Positions 11,553-22,518 of a DNA stretch of 64,000 nucleotides are shown piece by piece; the first letter of the stretch is position 1, and each line of letters begins with the position of its first letter. The notes below the pieces were generated by a model. That model was given only the letters and a program-made list of their open reading frames with translations. It was not told the DNA's origin and searched no databases. The position numbers were made by a program, and so were the translations under genes. The stretch is from Protopterus annectens (Eukaryota > Chordata > Ceratodontiformes > Protopteridae). The DNA lies in NCBI RefSeq assembly GCF_019279795.1, contig NC_056750.1, positions 693,943,925 through 694,007,924 of the forward strand, read 5' to 3'.

Positions 11553-11569
11553 GTTGTTTAAAACATCAA

Positions 11570-11700
11570 CTGTGACTTGGCACAATAGTTAGCATTTACC
11601 TCACAGACACAAGATACAGGGTTTGATTCTCAACTTTGAAGGGGAAATTGGCTAGGCTTAAAATGGGCCACAGGGGCAGCTAGACTAGTACCTTCCTGTG
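11570..11700 (+). mobile_element. tRNA-derived SINE with CR1 3' tail, copy 2
   Basis: This has the same architecture as the neighbour 20 bases upstream. An A-box-like TGGCACAATAGTTAGC is followed by a B-box-like GGTTTGATTCTCA near 11621, then the CR1-like tail TTGGCTAGGCTTAAAATGGGCC...GCTAGACTAGTACC. Divergence from copy 1 suggests an independent insertion rather than a recent tandem duplication. Confidence 0.82.
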
Positions 11701-11859
11701 TTTTGAGAGGTGGATATGTCATAGAAATGTTGAACAGGTTTCATAATGTGAACTTTACAGAAACTGATTAACTATGGACAGGGATCAATTGTTCCTGGAG
11801 TACACTTGTTCGGAAGTTAATATATAAGTTTTCTTTTATTGTAGCAAAATTAATTTAAA

Positions 11860-11945
11860 ATGGGTGGCGAAAGCCAAACACACTCTGGCTAGGCTTATAA
11901 ATGCCCTAGGGCAGATAGCCTAGTATGAACCTATGAACCTATGTA
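11860..11945 (+). mobile_element. CR1-family 3' tail, solo fragment
   Basis: The stretch GGCGAAAGCCAAACACACTC...CTGGCTAGGCTTATAAATGCC...GATAGCCTAGTATGAACC matches the last ~90 bases of the CR1 copies. It ends in an 8-base terminal repeat (CCTATGAA twice), a hallmark of CR1 3' ends. It is a severely 5'-truncated insertion. Confidence 0.75.
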
Positions 11946-11949
11946 GAAT

Positions 11950-12820
11950 GTTTAATATATGTGCGGAAAAGTAGTAATCTGCTGTGGTTTCCTGGCATTT
12001 TGGAATAGAACATAAACAAATGTTTGTGAGGGGACATTTACTAAGCGAAGAAACATTCACTAAATTCAGTTACATAGTCTAATTATAATTGGCTAGTATG
12101 TTTGATTCAGGTAGGGATTTGGAATTGGAGGTGGAGCTTTGTGGTTTCAGCCTGCAAGGCAATTTATTTTCTGCCAGAAATGTTTTGTTTTACTGAGGGG
12201 TAAAAGCGGTTTGTTTTCAAAGTACATAGCTTTCTTTCACCTGATTACCCTTTTTGCTAAGTTTCTTAGATCCATATATCTGACATTTGTGTTACGATAG
12301 ACTTCATTGATAATCTGTGCCCCCTCTATTACTATGGAGACTGTGCATTATTAGCATTATGCTGGCACTTTTGCAGTCTTATTGCTAAAGGAAAGAAATG
12401 TTTTGAAAATCCTATAGGAGTCCCCTATGATCGTAATGAACTTTTATCTCTGAATGGATAAATCTGGGACCAATCATCTGTGGAGCTAAGGGTTAAGGAT
12501 ATATATATTTTTTATTTTCCATAATTTCCCCATAAAAGATACAAAGAGAGACGATTGAGTGGTGTTTGGAAGGTTAATGAGTGAAACTGGTGGATGTCAT
12601 TAACTAAGGGAGGATATGGTATTAATGGATGCATTTGTTTGAGAATATTTCTCATCATACTGTCTCGGAATGAGTTGGGGGATAGATAGTGCTCTATGTA
12701 TCATTCTCATTTGGTAGAATTAGAGCTCTTCAACATAATTTCTGTGGGGTCCACTTCTGTTTGTGTTGAAGACTGTGAGTGTTGTTAGATTTTCATTTTT
12801 GAGTATGTATTTAAGTGCAT
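11950..12820. other. No recognisable feature
   Basis: AT-rich sequence with no supported ORF, repeat unit or RNA gene. Confidence 0.5.
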
Positions 12821-12824
12821 GTCC

Positions 12825-13075
12825 ACCCTGTGTTCTCATGGGTTTCCTCCTGGGGCTCTAGTTTCCTCCCACATTCCAAAGACATGCAGGAGCTGGATTG
12901 GATACTCTAAATTGGCCATAGGTGTGAATGTGCATACAAGTGTGTAGTGTGGAAGGAGTACCGTAGTAGGTCTAGATACCCAGTGGTGTAAACCTTGGCT
13001 GGGGATGATTATCACTGTTGAAGTGACACCCCGACCCCATGTGGATGGATTTAAGGGCATCTTGAAGCAGAGACA
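12825..13075 (+). mobile_element. SINE fragment with conserved vertebrate central domain
   Basis: The block GGGTTTCCTCCTGGGGCTC, then TTTCCTCCCACATTCCAAAG, ACATGCAG, TCTAAATTGGCCATAGGTGT and GAATGTG is the widely conserved central segment of vertebrate tRNA-SINE families. It lacks the tRNA-like head. The 3' part is diverged and no tail can be assigned. Confidence 0.7.
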
Positions 13076-13079
13076 GAAT

Positions 13080-14580
13080 TTTTCTGAAGTAGAAGGGAGA
13101 GGTAGTCTAACGTATTTGTCAAGGTGTTGTGGATTTTGTTACTGAGAACCTTTATATCCTGCCAGAGCTATATTCTTCTAGTGGAGTGTATTGGTATACA
13201 ATTTGGGGTTGAGACCTAAATAGGTCCTAAATAGTATTACTGTCCTACTACATTTCCCCTTTTCCTTGGCGTCAGTTAAGTATGTAGTGTGAATTTACAT
13301 TTTTCAGACTTGTTTTACTAGTGGACCTTTATGTCAGAATCTGCATACTTCCCTAGGACTGCATTAGCTTGGAGATGTTATGTTAAGAAAGAGGACAGTT
13401 GCCCCAACTTTAACCTTGGCTGCCAACTCTTTTCTAATGTTTAAAATTTAATGGAGTGGTCCAGAGGTGAACTAGGTTCAAAGAACTATATTATATCCGG
13501 ATGTAGAGGTACCCTAAGAAATAAACGTTGCATGTTGAATGTTTGAAAAGTGTTATTTTTTCCAGTCCTCAGAAATCTTACCAGGTCTGTGAAATGCTTC
13601 TTGAACCAGACCTTAATCAGATCCCATTTATTTCAGAAATTCAGTCTTTAATTTGTAGTGCTTTGATACAAGTGGGGTGCTACTAACAGAGCTGTACGGA
13701 GCTATGGAGCTAACTAAAGGCTGCTCCAGGATTTGGTTCAATGTCTCCGCACTTCAGCAGGATGTAAACTAAAAGGAATACTTGAATGTGAAACTTATGG
13801 GATCATTTTACCATAATATACAAGAGGGCTCATTAGTGAAAGATTTATAATGAGGTTTAACCAGAGTGAGGAATGTTGATATTTGATGTCATAAACTGGT
13901 CAAAATCTTCTGCAACTTGTGTCATTAAAGAATGAAGTAACTGAGTTTTAGAAAGAATGAGTTTGCGCGAAAGATGTTTTCAGTAGTTCTGTTTCTAATT
14001 ATTCATAACTGAATAACAAGGATCTGTAGTACAATAGGGTAGTTGAAATTATGTTATGAAAAATTTTATCTGTTGACTTTTTTTTATCCAATTTCATTTT
14101 ATGTGAGTATATGTTGGGCGGAATTGTACTTGAATGTCAATTTATCCAGTGCTGATTTGCACATGGTGATTGTATAAATGTAGAGCATAGTAAGTGGCTT
14201 GTGATGGAAGAGGGCCAGAGGGATGAAATGACCCCAGCAACTTGTTGTAGCTCATTTCAAAGTATGAGACTTATAATTTGTAGTAAAACATATGCAACTA
14301 ATATCAGATTTCATTGGTGATATTCGCAGATTTTTTTTTTAAAAAATCCATTAAACTGATGAATGACTTGTCCCTTCTCTTAGCTTCTTAAAACTAGTAC
14401 TCATCTGTGCAAATTCTCCCCTGCCTTGGAGGGAAGAAGACTGAGGAAAAGACAGGGGAACATGTGTGTCAGCAATAGTTTCATTTTTGTCAACTGCAGA
14501 AGGACGCAGAAGTAATAATTTATTCATCAAATAACTCCCATTTTTTTCAAAGCACATTTCTCTTCAGCCATTCATAACCT
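13080..14580. other. No recognisable feature
   Basis: No supported gene or repeat. Several T- or A-rich short runs occur, but no transposon motif is readable. Confidence 0.45.
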
Positions 14581-14585
14581 GTTCA

Positions 14586-14885
14586 TCTAAGAGATATGGC
14601 ACCATTCTACACTCAGGTATCATAGATAAACATTCCCAGTTCACTCACGCTCCCCATGCAACTTATCAAAATCGCATATCTAGACCTTCAAAAGGTGCAT
14701 GACACCATTCTACACTCAGGTATCATAGATAAACATTCCCAGTTCACTCACGCTCCCCATGTAACTTATCGGAATTGCATATCTAGACCTTCAAAAGGTG
14801 CATGACACCATTCTACACTCAAGTATCATAGATAAACATTCCCAGCTCACTCTCACTCCCTATGTAACTTATTGGGTAGCATATT
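14586..14885 (+). repeat. 103-bp tandem repeat, about three units, inside a CR1 ORF
   Basis: The motif ACCATTCTACACTCA starts at 14601, 14704 and 14807, giving an exact 103-base period. Units one and two are almost identical, and the third is slightly more diverged and runs into normal CR1 sequence. Because 103 is not a multiple of three, the duplication itself breaks the reading frame. Confidence 0.93.
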
Positions 14886-15420
14886 GGATCATACAGAGAA
14901 CTCTTCAGGTTAGAGTGGGTGCATCTATCACCTCCCAAACACCTACCACTACTGCTGTACCCCATGGTTCAGTCTTTGGGCCACTCTTCTGTGGCATTTA
15001 CTTCATGAAAGTACAACTTAATGTTAAGAGTTTGTGACTGGCCAAGTCTGCAGATTACTGAAGACTTGGTGATATCATAAACTTCCTAGAGGGACTGTCC
15101 TGAACAAATAACCGGTGCTAACACTCTGGACTAAAACTAAATTGCCAAGAAGTGTATAAGCCTATCATTTGCAAGTAAGACTCCCATTGTAACTATTGCA
15201 TTGACAATACACTCCTAAAAACTGATCCCATAGTTATAGATTTGGAAGCCTATGTTGTCAATGAACGGTCTGTGTATTTGTTGTTGTAAGGAAGCCTTTT
15301 TTTATCACACAGCTTATATATAAGGTATTACAATTCAGGTCCAGGGATGTACTCACTCCACTGCACCTGACATTCATTTAGGCTCATCAATGTATATAAT
15401 GCCCCTTTTGGTATGCACCA
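14586..15420 (+). pseudogene. CR1 RT fragment with a triplicated 103-bp segment
   Basis: The piece encodes the CR1 RT block around YLDLQKVHDTILHSSIIDK (catalytic Asp region). After the third repeat unit come TPYVTYWVAYWIIQRTLQV, VPHGSVFGPLFCGIYF and, after a stop, a decayed version of the FADD box near 15040. The sequence continues as eroded post-RT region to about 15417 (NAPFGMH). It is then interrupted by the left arm of an inverted repeat and resumes after it at 15770-16200. Frames are broken throughout, so this is a fossil copy. Confidence 0.78.
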
Positions 15421-15425
15421 AACAA

Positions 15426-16489
15426 GAGGTTAACAGAATGAAAAGGTATCAAATGATATTATATGAAAAGAAAGGATTTGGAGAAAATGCTGTGGGTAGT
15501 CAGAATATAAGGTTTGAACAGAGAAAGAAAGGAATACTGAGAGAAATACATTTGTGGGTAGATAAAGTAAATGGAGCCATTAGGTTTATAAGTACTAAAT
15601 AGGCTATGAGAATATTAAGAAGTCCAGCCTTACACTTCCATTGTAGTTTTTAGCCCTTGTATTCTGCATGCAAATAACTGAGATGGACTGAACAAGGATA
15701 TATTTGGAGATTTACATTTCCCCTATACATAAGGGACAGGGTGCTAAACCAGGGATGTATTTGTGGTTAATACAAATACATTGTCACTGGTAGAATAACT
15801 GCATTCCATAACGCTTTCTCACAAAAAAAACAGCCTAAATCATAAACTGTGTTACTCAATCTCAAAAGCTTGTCCCTCTTCACAGTATCGTGCAGACAAC
15901 TTCTGCTCTTTATAGAGATCCAACAGACCCTATTCTGTCAGACTTTTACACATTTGCAAGACCAGTGGTAACACAAACACTTGCCCATGGGATCTCAATC
16001 ATTTTTGAAAAATAAATAGCACATGTTGGTGGAATAGATTTGTGTCGCAGAGAATACTGCTTCTATGGAACTGTCTTCCATGCAACATCAACCAAAGTAT
16101 TTCTCCTACTCCTTTCAAATGGAATTTGGATGAATAGGTGGGGAACCACAAATTCATCCCTGGTTTAGCACCCTGTCCCTTATGTATAAGGGAAATGTAA
16201 ATCTCCAAATATGTCCTTGTTCAGTCTATCTCAGAGTTATTTGCATGAAGAATACAAGGGCTAAAAACTACAATGGATGTGTAAGGCTGGACTTCTTAAT
16301 ATCCTCATAGCCTATTTAGTACTTATAAACCTAATGGCTCCATTTACTTTATCTACCCATAAATGTATTTCTCTCAGTATTCCTTTATCTTTCTCTGCTC
16401 AAACCTTATATTCTGACTGCCCACAGTATTTTCTCCAAATCCTTTCTTTTCATAACCTATCGTTCGATACCTTTTCAATATGTTAACCT
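15426..16489. repeat. Large inverted repeat (arms ~345 bp, loop ~375 bp)
   Basis: The left arm at 15426-15768 is the reverse complement of the right arm at 16144-16489 with only scattered differences. For example, AAGAAAGGATTTGGAGAAAA at 15469 pairs with TTTTCTCCAAATCCTTTCTT at 16430. The loop holds CR1 C-terminal coding sequence that runs on into the start of the right arm. The left arm therefore looks like an inverted copy of the right arm placed upstream inside the CR1. Confidence 0.93.
15770..16200 (+). pseudogene. CR1 ORF2 C-terminal fragment, in the loop and start of the right arm
   Basis: The plus strand reads, with frameshifts, LLHICKTSGNTNTC (about 15942), then NRFVSQRILLLWNCLP near 16035, and DEWVGNHKF into the right arm at 16150. 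This is the same order as the C-terminus of the copies at 0.4-0.66 and 5.3-5.57 kb. It continues the CR1 fragment that is broken off at 15417. No 3' tail follows. Confidence 0.65.
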
Positions 16490-16494
16490 GTAGT

Positions 16495-17100
16495 TAACAC
16501 TCCTTAAATATATTCTTTACAACCTCATTGCATGTCATTATTTTTTCAGTCTAGCTCATAATTTCTTTTAATGATAATGTGCATGAAGCTTTCTACTGTG
16601 TTACACTGAAAGTTCAACATACCACAAGTGTCCATTTTTTTTGTTTCTTTTAGCAAACCTTTTCCTATAATAATTCCCAAATAGATGAAAAATCAAAAGC
16701 AGTAATAATGGAAAAGGATAAACATTAAAACCAATAAACTTCAGTAGGAAATGAATATAAACAAACAGCTAGCCTTGTTCCATTCCATGTACATCCTGTG
16801 TGTGGTGGTCTTCTTCAGTAAATGTATCACACATTAGGTGTAATCTCTTTTTATGTTTTCATCATTTCGATAAGATGCCTTCTACTTTGTTTCTGCAACC
16901 TCCTCTTTTTTTCTCAGTCCTCTTTCTTTTAACATTTATCATTAGTTTACTGTTCTTCTCCAAACTCTCATTTATTCCGTATGCGCCCAAGTTTATCTAG
17001 CTCACCACCTTTGCTACAGCTATAGTCACATTCCACCCAACACGCACTCTGTATACTGACATTGCTGTTACATTTTTTTTTTACTTTAAACTGAAATCTT
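16495..17100. other. No recognisable feature
   Basis: This is pyrimidine-rich plus-strand sequence. The purine-rich complement may be LINE debris like its neighbours, but no motif can be read. Confidence 0.4.
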
Positions 17101-17400
17101 TCCTTTTTTCTGCATGTCTTCACATCAGCTGATCTTTATTTTTTATACAAGAAACATAATCATCTGCAAATTGATCAAATGCTTGAAGTCTATCATTTTA
17201 TTCTTATACTCTCATACCTTTCAAGACCTTCTTTACACAATTTCCTCCACCACTAAAAGCAGACATGATGACAGTGGGCAGACCTGTTTCCTCAGTTCCC
17301 TCATCCTTATTTTACCTGATATTCTCTTGTTAACAATTATATTAAACACTGGATCCATATAGACTGCTGTCAGCCACCTCTTTTATGCTTTCCTTATCTC
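17100..17400 (-). pseudogene. LINE reverse transcriptase fragment, clade unknown
   Basis: On the minus strand the reading MDPVFNIIVNKRISGKIRMR (about 17360-17300) leads into LRKQVCPLSSCLLLVVEEIV, which fits the RQGCPLSP...VVEEI block of a reverse transcriptase. After a frameshift, FADDYVS near 17160 fits the catalytic FADD box. The spacing between the blocks is about right for an RT. No 5' or 3' end of the element is visible. I cannot assign a clade. Confidence 0.5.
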
Positions 17401-17529
17401 TGTCTCAGTCATAGTCATCTCTCTGAATATAAATTGAACTCTGCCTTATCAAACAGCAGGGCAGTACAATAGCAAATACATATGTGTTGTCACATCACAG
17501 GGCTTAGTTTTCTGGTTTGGTTCATACTG

Positions 17530-17765
17530 AGGGTGCCTTTTATATAGAGTTGGTATATTCTCCCTGTAGAGGTTGGATTTTGTTGGGGCATCTGATAATC
17601 TGTTTATCTCACACATCCTAAAGACAACTCAATGGGTGAACTGTTCACTCCAAAAATTTGAGTCTGTGACATGTGTAAGTGTGTGGAGCAAATAATGGAC
17701 TGGCTTCACATCCATTATCTACATTATTCAACTGAATGCCTGGATAGATGTTTGTCACCCACAGC
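17530..17765 (+). mobile_element. Diverged SINE fragment (central conserved domain)
   Basis: Sequence such as AGTTGGTATATTCTCCCTGT, CTCACACATCCTAAAGACAA, CACTCCAAAAATTTGAGTCT and GACATGTGTAAGTGTG follows the order of the vertebrate SINE central domain (TTTGCATGTTCTCCCTGT ... CCACAGTCCAAAGACATG ... CTCTAAATTG). It is old, and both ends are unclear. Confidence 0.5.
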
Positions 17766-17769
17766 CCTA

Positions 17770-18465
17770 AAATGATGAAAAAGGTATTGAATAACAATAC
17801 ATGTCTCAAAAGCCTTACTATCAAAAGTGCATTTTTTCTTTGTTTCACCCTTTTACATCTTTTATATAAACTGCATGAGTACCCACCAGTTATTCATTAC
17901 TCATCTCCCTACCACAAATCACATGAATCTTTGTTACTGGTCACTAATGAGCGCTGTCTATTGTGTAATTTTTTCAGCCTTAAATACATCCTAATCAGCA
18001 ATGCAACAATTCTAAAAAAAAATCTCCTCCTTTCATTAAACCACAGTAGAGCTTTTGTAAAACTCCACAAATTTCATTTATTTTATTTTATTTTTATGCC
18101 ACCCTTATATCAAAATAACATATCCAATGTGAGTGTATCCTCTCTAACTGCTGTACTTTTTATCTCAGTCATCAGTATGTAACCACCAAGGTCCTCTATT
18201 TCTTACACCCCATACCCCTTCCCTCATTCAAAAAACAATCTCTCTTTCTTCCTTGACTCCGTGTCCCATTTCCCCATGCTCTTGCAAACATTCTTTTAAA
18301 CATCTTTATTAAATTAACACGTTAAACTGTAACGTGATTACATACATTAACAGAAATATCAACAAACCATAATTACAGCTTTCATTCTTATTGTTTTGCA
18401 GCATCCATATACATTTTTAACAGTTTTCATTTCTTTCAACATTGCATAAATTACTTAATTTCTGC
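17770..18465. other. No recognisable feature
   Basis: T-rich plus strand. The 144-residue frame at 17748-18182 has the leucine/serine/phenylalanine bias of the complement of A-rich LINE DNA and matches no domain I know. Confidence 0.45.
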
Positions 18466-18469
18466 CTTC

Positions 18470-21400
18470 TCTTAAACCTCATTCCTGCTCCTGAACAGTA
18501 TTCTGTTTGTGTTTTCCCACAAATTCCATTTTTTTTCCTCTGAAATCTGGTTCTTCTGTTTTCTTCTAAAGATATCTCCAGTTGCTTTATCTACTTACTT
18601 CCAGTGATTTTGGAATATTATTTTGGTTTCCTTTTCTAGCAGATGCTTTTTGGTTGCCAGTAGTGTTAAAGTTAGTAAGGCCTTACTATGTCTAGACAAT
18701 TTGGACCCTGTATCCTAGCTTAAAATACATTTCTTAGGGCCAATCATTTTTCTCCCAGCACTATGTTAGTTTACCCTGAATGGAATTTTTCAAATCTGTC
18801 ATCTTATTACTTAAAAAAAAAAAATGTTCCAAATACCTCCGCTTCCACCCCTATACATTTACTGTTTGCTATCTACTGAAGGAAATATCATCAAAAGCCT
18901 AGTATGGTATAAAAATACCTGTGCAAATACCTGCATGCAAAATACTAAACTTCTGGATGTTGCTTTATAATTGTCAGTCTTACAGATTTCTTTCCATAGT
19001 TCTTTTGTAAACTGCCTTTGCATTCACTTTCCACAATCCTTTTCTAACCTCCTTTGAGTGATTCTTATACTTACCATGCAATATTTTACATGCTGTACTG
19101 ATTTCCACTTCTTAAAAGTAGCTTCTATTCTAGACTCAACTAAAAACTCTGTCAGAGCTGGTCTTTCACTTAGCACTCCCTTATAATTTTACCTTTCCCT
19201 TATCAGTCTTACTGCTGGGGAAGGCAGTGTCTAGCCAGCAGTCCAAACTTCTGCTTGACCTCATTTCATGTCATTAACTTTTGTTCCCAACACCTTGGTT
19301 GCTTGGTTAATTTCTTCCTGTAAATTCCAGCCCCCTCTTCACTAGATTTACACTCCTTCCTAAAAACATCAGTATTGGTAAAATCTCTATTCCCACCTAA
19401 GCTTGGTTTCTAGAATGCGTTCTGCTACTTCATAAATATGATATTCGGCATAGTTTTATTATTCTCCTTAAGGAGTTATATCCAAAATCCTAGTATAATT
19501 TTGTATCTCTCAAAATCCACCTTCCTGTTTCATCATCATTGTTTCCACTTTGATTTTTAACCTTCTGCTTTGGCTATGTATACGAGTCTTAACTGTATAG
19601 CTTTAAAGTACCCATTCAAATCAAAGAACACTAAACAACCTTGTTTTGTGAAGAGAAGTAATTTGTCCTACTTAACTATTGCCCTCTTTCCCTGCAAAGG
19701 AACTCTCTATTATCACCCATAACCACTTCTCTGATTGATAAAATGTTTGAATTGCAAGTAAGACTAAAGGGTCTAAAAGCATTTTCATTGTTTGTATCTA
19801 TCCATATCCATAATCTAGAGTTTCTAGTTTCTCAGTTTCTGAAATATCCTTTTTAATTTTCATCCTACATCATCCTAAGCTGCCAACATAGAATCCTTTT
19901 CACCCTATACACCTAAACAGATTATTTTATCATACCTCAAACAGATTTTATCATACCTCATAAATATATGTATTACTGAACCAATTTATGAATGTGTACA
20001 CCTTTTACCACAGCAGCATTTGCTTTATCTTTGTTTATTTTATTCCGGAAAATATTTGAAACTAACTCAAAATATTTCACAACACCAAAATGACCTTTCC
20101 TGGATATATCAAGTACAATACAAAATAATATTATCTGAAAATAAAGCTAACTTTTCTTGATTGCCATACTGGTTATATCCTTGAATTTGTGAATTCCTTA
20201 TTTTCTTTGGTAATGACTCTATAAATCAAATAAAATTGAAAGAGAACAACTCTGCCTTGTTCCTCTATTCAGACACAGCTTGTCAGAGTAGAACCCTCCC
20301 ACCTTAATTCTTGCCTCTGTCCCTTCATATAGCCTTCATATTAACCTTAGTATTCTGTCAAAGAATGCAAATGCTATCTCCATACTCATAAAAATTCCAT
20401 TTTTTCTATCAAATGCTTTTGTTGGATCAGGACCACCAGTAATATCACTGTTTTCTTATATTCATCTTCTTTCTAAATCATCATGTTTCTACTAATGTCA
20501 AATGTTTGCCTACCCTTCTCAAAACCAAATTGATTCCTATCTATCAATGTTGGTAACACCTTTGCCATTCTCGTGTGAAGTATATGCATAAATACTTTAT
20601 AATTGTGGTTTTAAATTGAAAATGGTCTGTACAAAAGCAGGTATGAATGCATAGTTGACATTATCTGAGTTATTAGGGAAAATACTTACTTCAAAATGGA
20701 TAACTGATGAATTTAATACCCCTTTTTTTTGGTATTTCAGCATTCACAACTTTCTCCCATGATGATGATGCTAGTCATCCTCCTTTTAAAATATTAAATA
20801 AAGCCTTCCATCTTTTTTTCACTTTCATCTCTTCTAGCTTTCAGATTTCCACCAAAAATACCATCTGTTCCTGCAGACTTACCTGTAGATTAATGCTGTA
20901 TCACTATTTTTCACATCTCTACCAATCCTAACTATTAATGTTCAGTCCTCATATTCCTCTAACCTTAGACTAATTAAGTTTTCTTTAAATATTTATATTT
21001 GTGACTTTTCCTAGTTTGCATATTCACCTATTTTATACAACTGTTCATAAAAGTTCTGAAATATTTTTAATACCTCTCTGGGATAGGTGGTTATATTTCC
21101 TGTCAAATAATCCATACATTTGCCTAAAAATCTTTTGACTCTATATTGCCCATGCCATTGTGCTAAACGTTTTTGCACTTTTGAGTTATCAAAAATAGTT
21201 GCTTAATAGCAACCTTTCAAAACTCATGTATATTATCCAAATACTCCTTTACTTTTCTTTAACCTTGTGCAGTTGCTTCTCTTCTCTTCTTATTCTTTGA
21301 GATTCCCTTCCTTCCAAATTCCTTAACTTTGATAATCCCTCCAAACAATTCAGATTACTACTTTTCCATATTACTTTGTTTTATTTCTGCATTGATTTCA

Positions 21401-21690
21401 AATTAAATTTTCATTTTATCCCAGTCACTAGCTGTCCATTCTGAAGTAATCCATTTTTATGTAATAACTCCAGTGTCAACTATGCATTCCTAAAATTTCT
21501 CTTTTTAAAAGATATATAGGAAAGCATTACTGTCTAATTTTCCATGATTTCCTTACATCTTTATTTACTTTCTATTGTGTTATCTGATATAGTTATTGGT
21601 TGGTTCTCAAAGTGTCCAGTTAAATACTCCCTGCTCCTGTGAAATACAGTTTCTATTTAGTTTAACTCAGTTTCTATATTTTGAGGAATA
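18470..21690 (-). mobile_element. L1-clade LINE ORF2, degraded, minus strand
   Basis: Reading leftwards from 21.7 kb, the linker between endonuclease and RT shows REVLKIFQNFYEQLYKIGE near 21080, then LRLEEYED near 20970 and SAGTDGIF near 20880. The RT follows near 20430-20230 with FDRILRLI, LYEGTEARIKVGGFYSDKL and NRGTRQSCSLSILFDL, the L1-type order (LYxxxxARIKVNG..., RGTRQGCPLSPLLF). The C-terminus near 18960-18800 reads YHTRLLMIFPSVDS...GGSGGIWN, as in L1 C-terminal regions (YTPxRLxxMFP...CWRC...GTxxHIFW) but with the zinc cysteines lost. Every frame is broken. The 5' end is cut by the retroviral LTR at 21695. A related L1 lies at 30.8-34.2 kb. Confidence 0.75.
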
Positions 21691-21694
21691 AGGT

Positions 21695-22389
21695 TGTCAA
21701 AGGAAAAAACTTCAAAGACCAATACACGTAAGGTACAGTTAAGGCATATTTATTACTTGCTGCAAGGAGACAAAAACATGCAAATACAAGAATTTGTCTA
21801 ACTACTAACAGGAAGTATGCTCATTCTGATACTACTTTACAAGACATGGCCTTCTATGGCTGACGTAATCAAACACAACTTTCAGTATTGTTCTACAGCA
21901 GATGTTACACAGATTTTCTGCTGACATGACTAGATTTGTGAGAAACTTTTGAAAAAAACAACCTGGCCTTGGTGGGCTCTACTTCGTTTACAAGCTTCTA
22001 TTGTACAGTGTTACATTTCAAGGTACTCTTCTAATTCAGATACAAGCAAATGCTGATTGCAGTTCATATTTTCAAACAGGCTTTGTCCTAATTATCTATG
22101 GCTTCTACAGCTGTGTATTTTCTCATAGCACAAACGGAACTACTTGTCTAAGCTTCATGCAAGTAGTATTGTTCTATTCATTATTTTCCTAACATAAGCA
22201 CGAATCATCTGCTTCTCAGTAAATTTCCAAGGCACAAGCAAGATTTTAGCTAACAATACAAGATCAGAAAGCATCTGCAGTTTGTACAGATTTATGCAGT
22301 ATGAAATAGAATAAATGTGTTAACCCTTTCAAGCTCTAAATGCACTAAGCATATTACTAATACACACATTAATACATATTTTTCTGACA
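21695..22389 (-). repeat. Retroviral LTR (single, 3' side)
   Basis: The element is bounded on the plus strand by TGTCAAAGG at 21695 and TGACA ending at 22389, the inverted TGTCA...TGACA ends of an LTR. Its length is about 695 bases. On the minus strand it directly follows a polypurine tract and the env gene. A minus-strand AATAAA lies near 21750, as expected for a polyadenylation signal. No second LTR copy is present in the window, so the provirus is truncated. Confidence 0.72.
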
Positions 22390-22404
22390 TTTCCCCCCTT
22401 TTAA
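22390..22404 (-). other. Polypurine tract next to the LTR
   Basis: The minus strand reads AAAAGGGGGGAAA immediately upstream of the LTR start TGTCA. This is the usual primer site for retroviral plus-strand DNA synthesis. Confidence 0.7.
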
Positions 22405-22518
22405 TACTTTTATTCTACTTTCAAAATAAGCATAAACAGTTTGTTTTCTTCTCCTAACCTCTTCCACTTAGGATTTGCAGTTAAGAGAGTCATTCAGTTT
22501 AAACTTATGAAAGCATTT

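Noticed and set aside
17748-18182. 144-residue plus-strand frame as a membrane protein
   Set aside because: The Leu/Phe/Ser-rich composition is typical of the complement of A-rich LINE sequence, and no start or family evidence was found.
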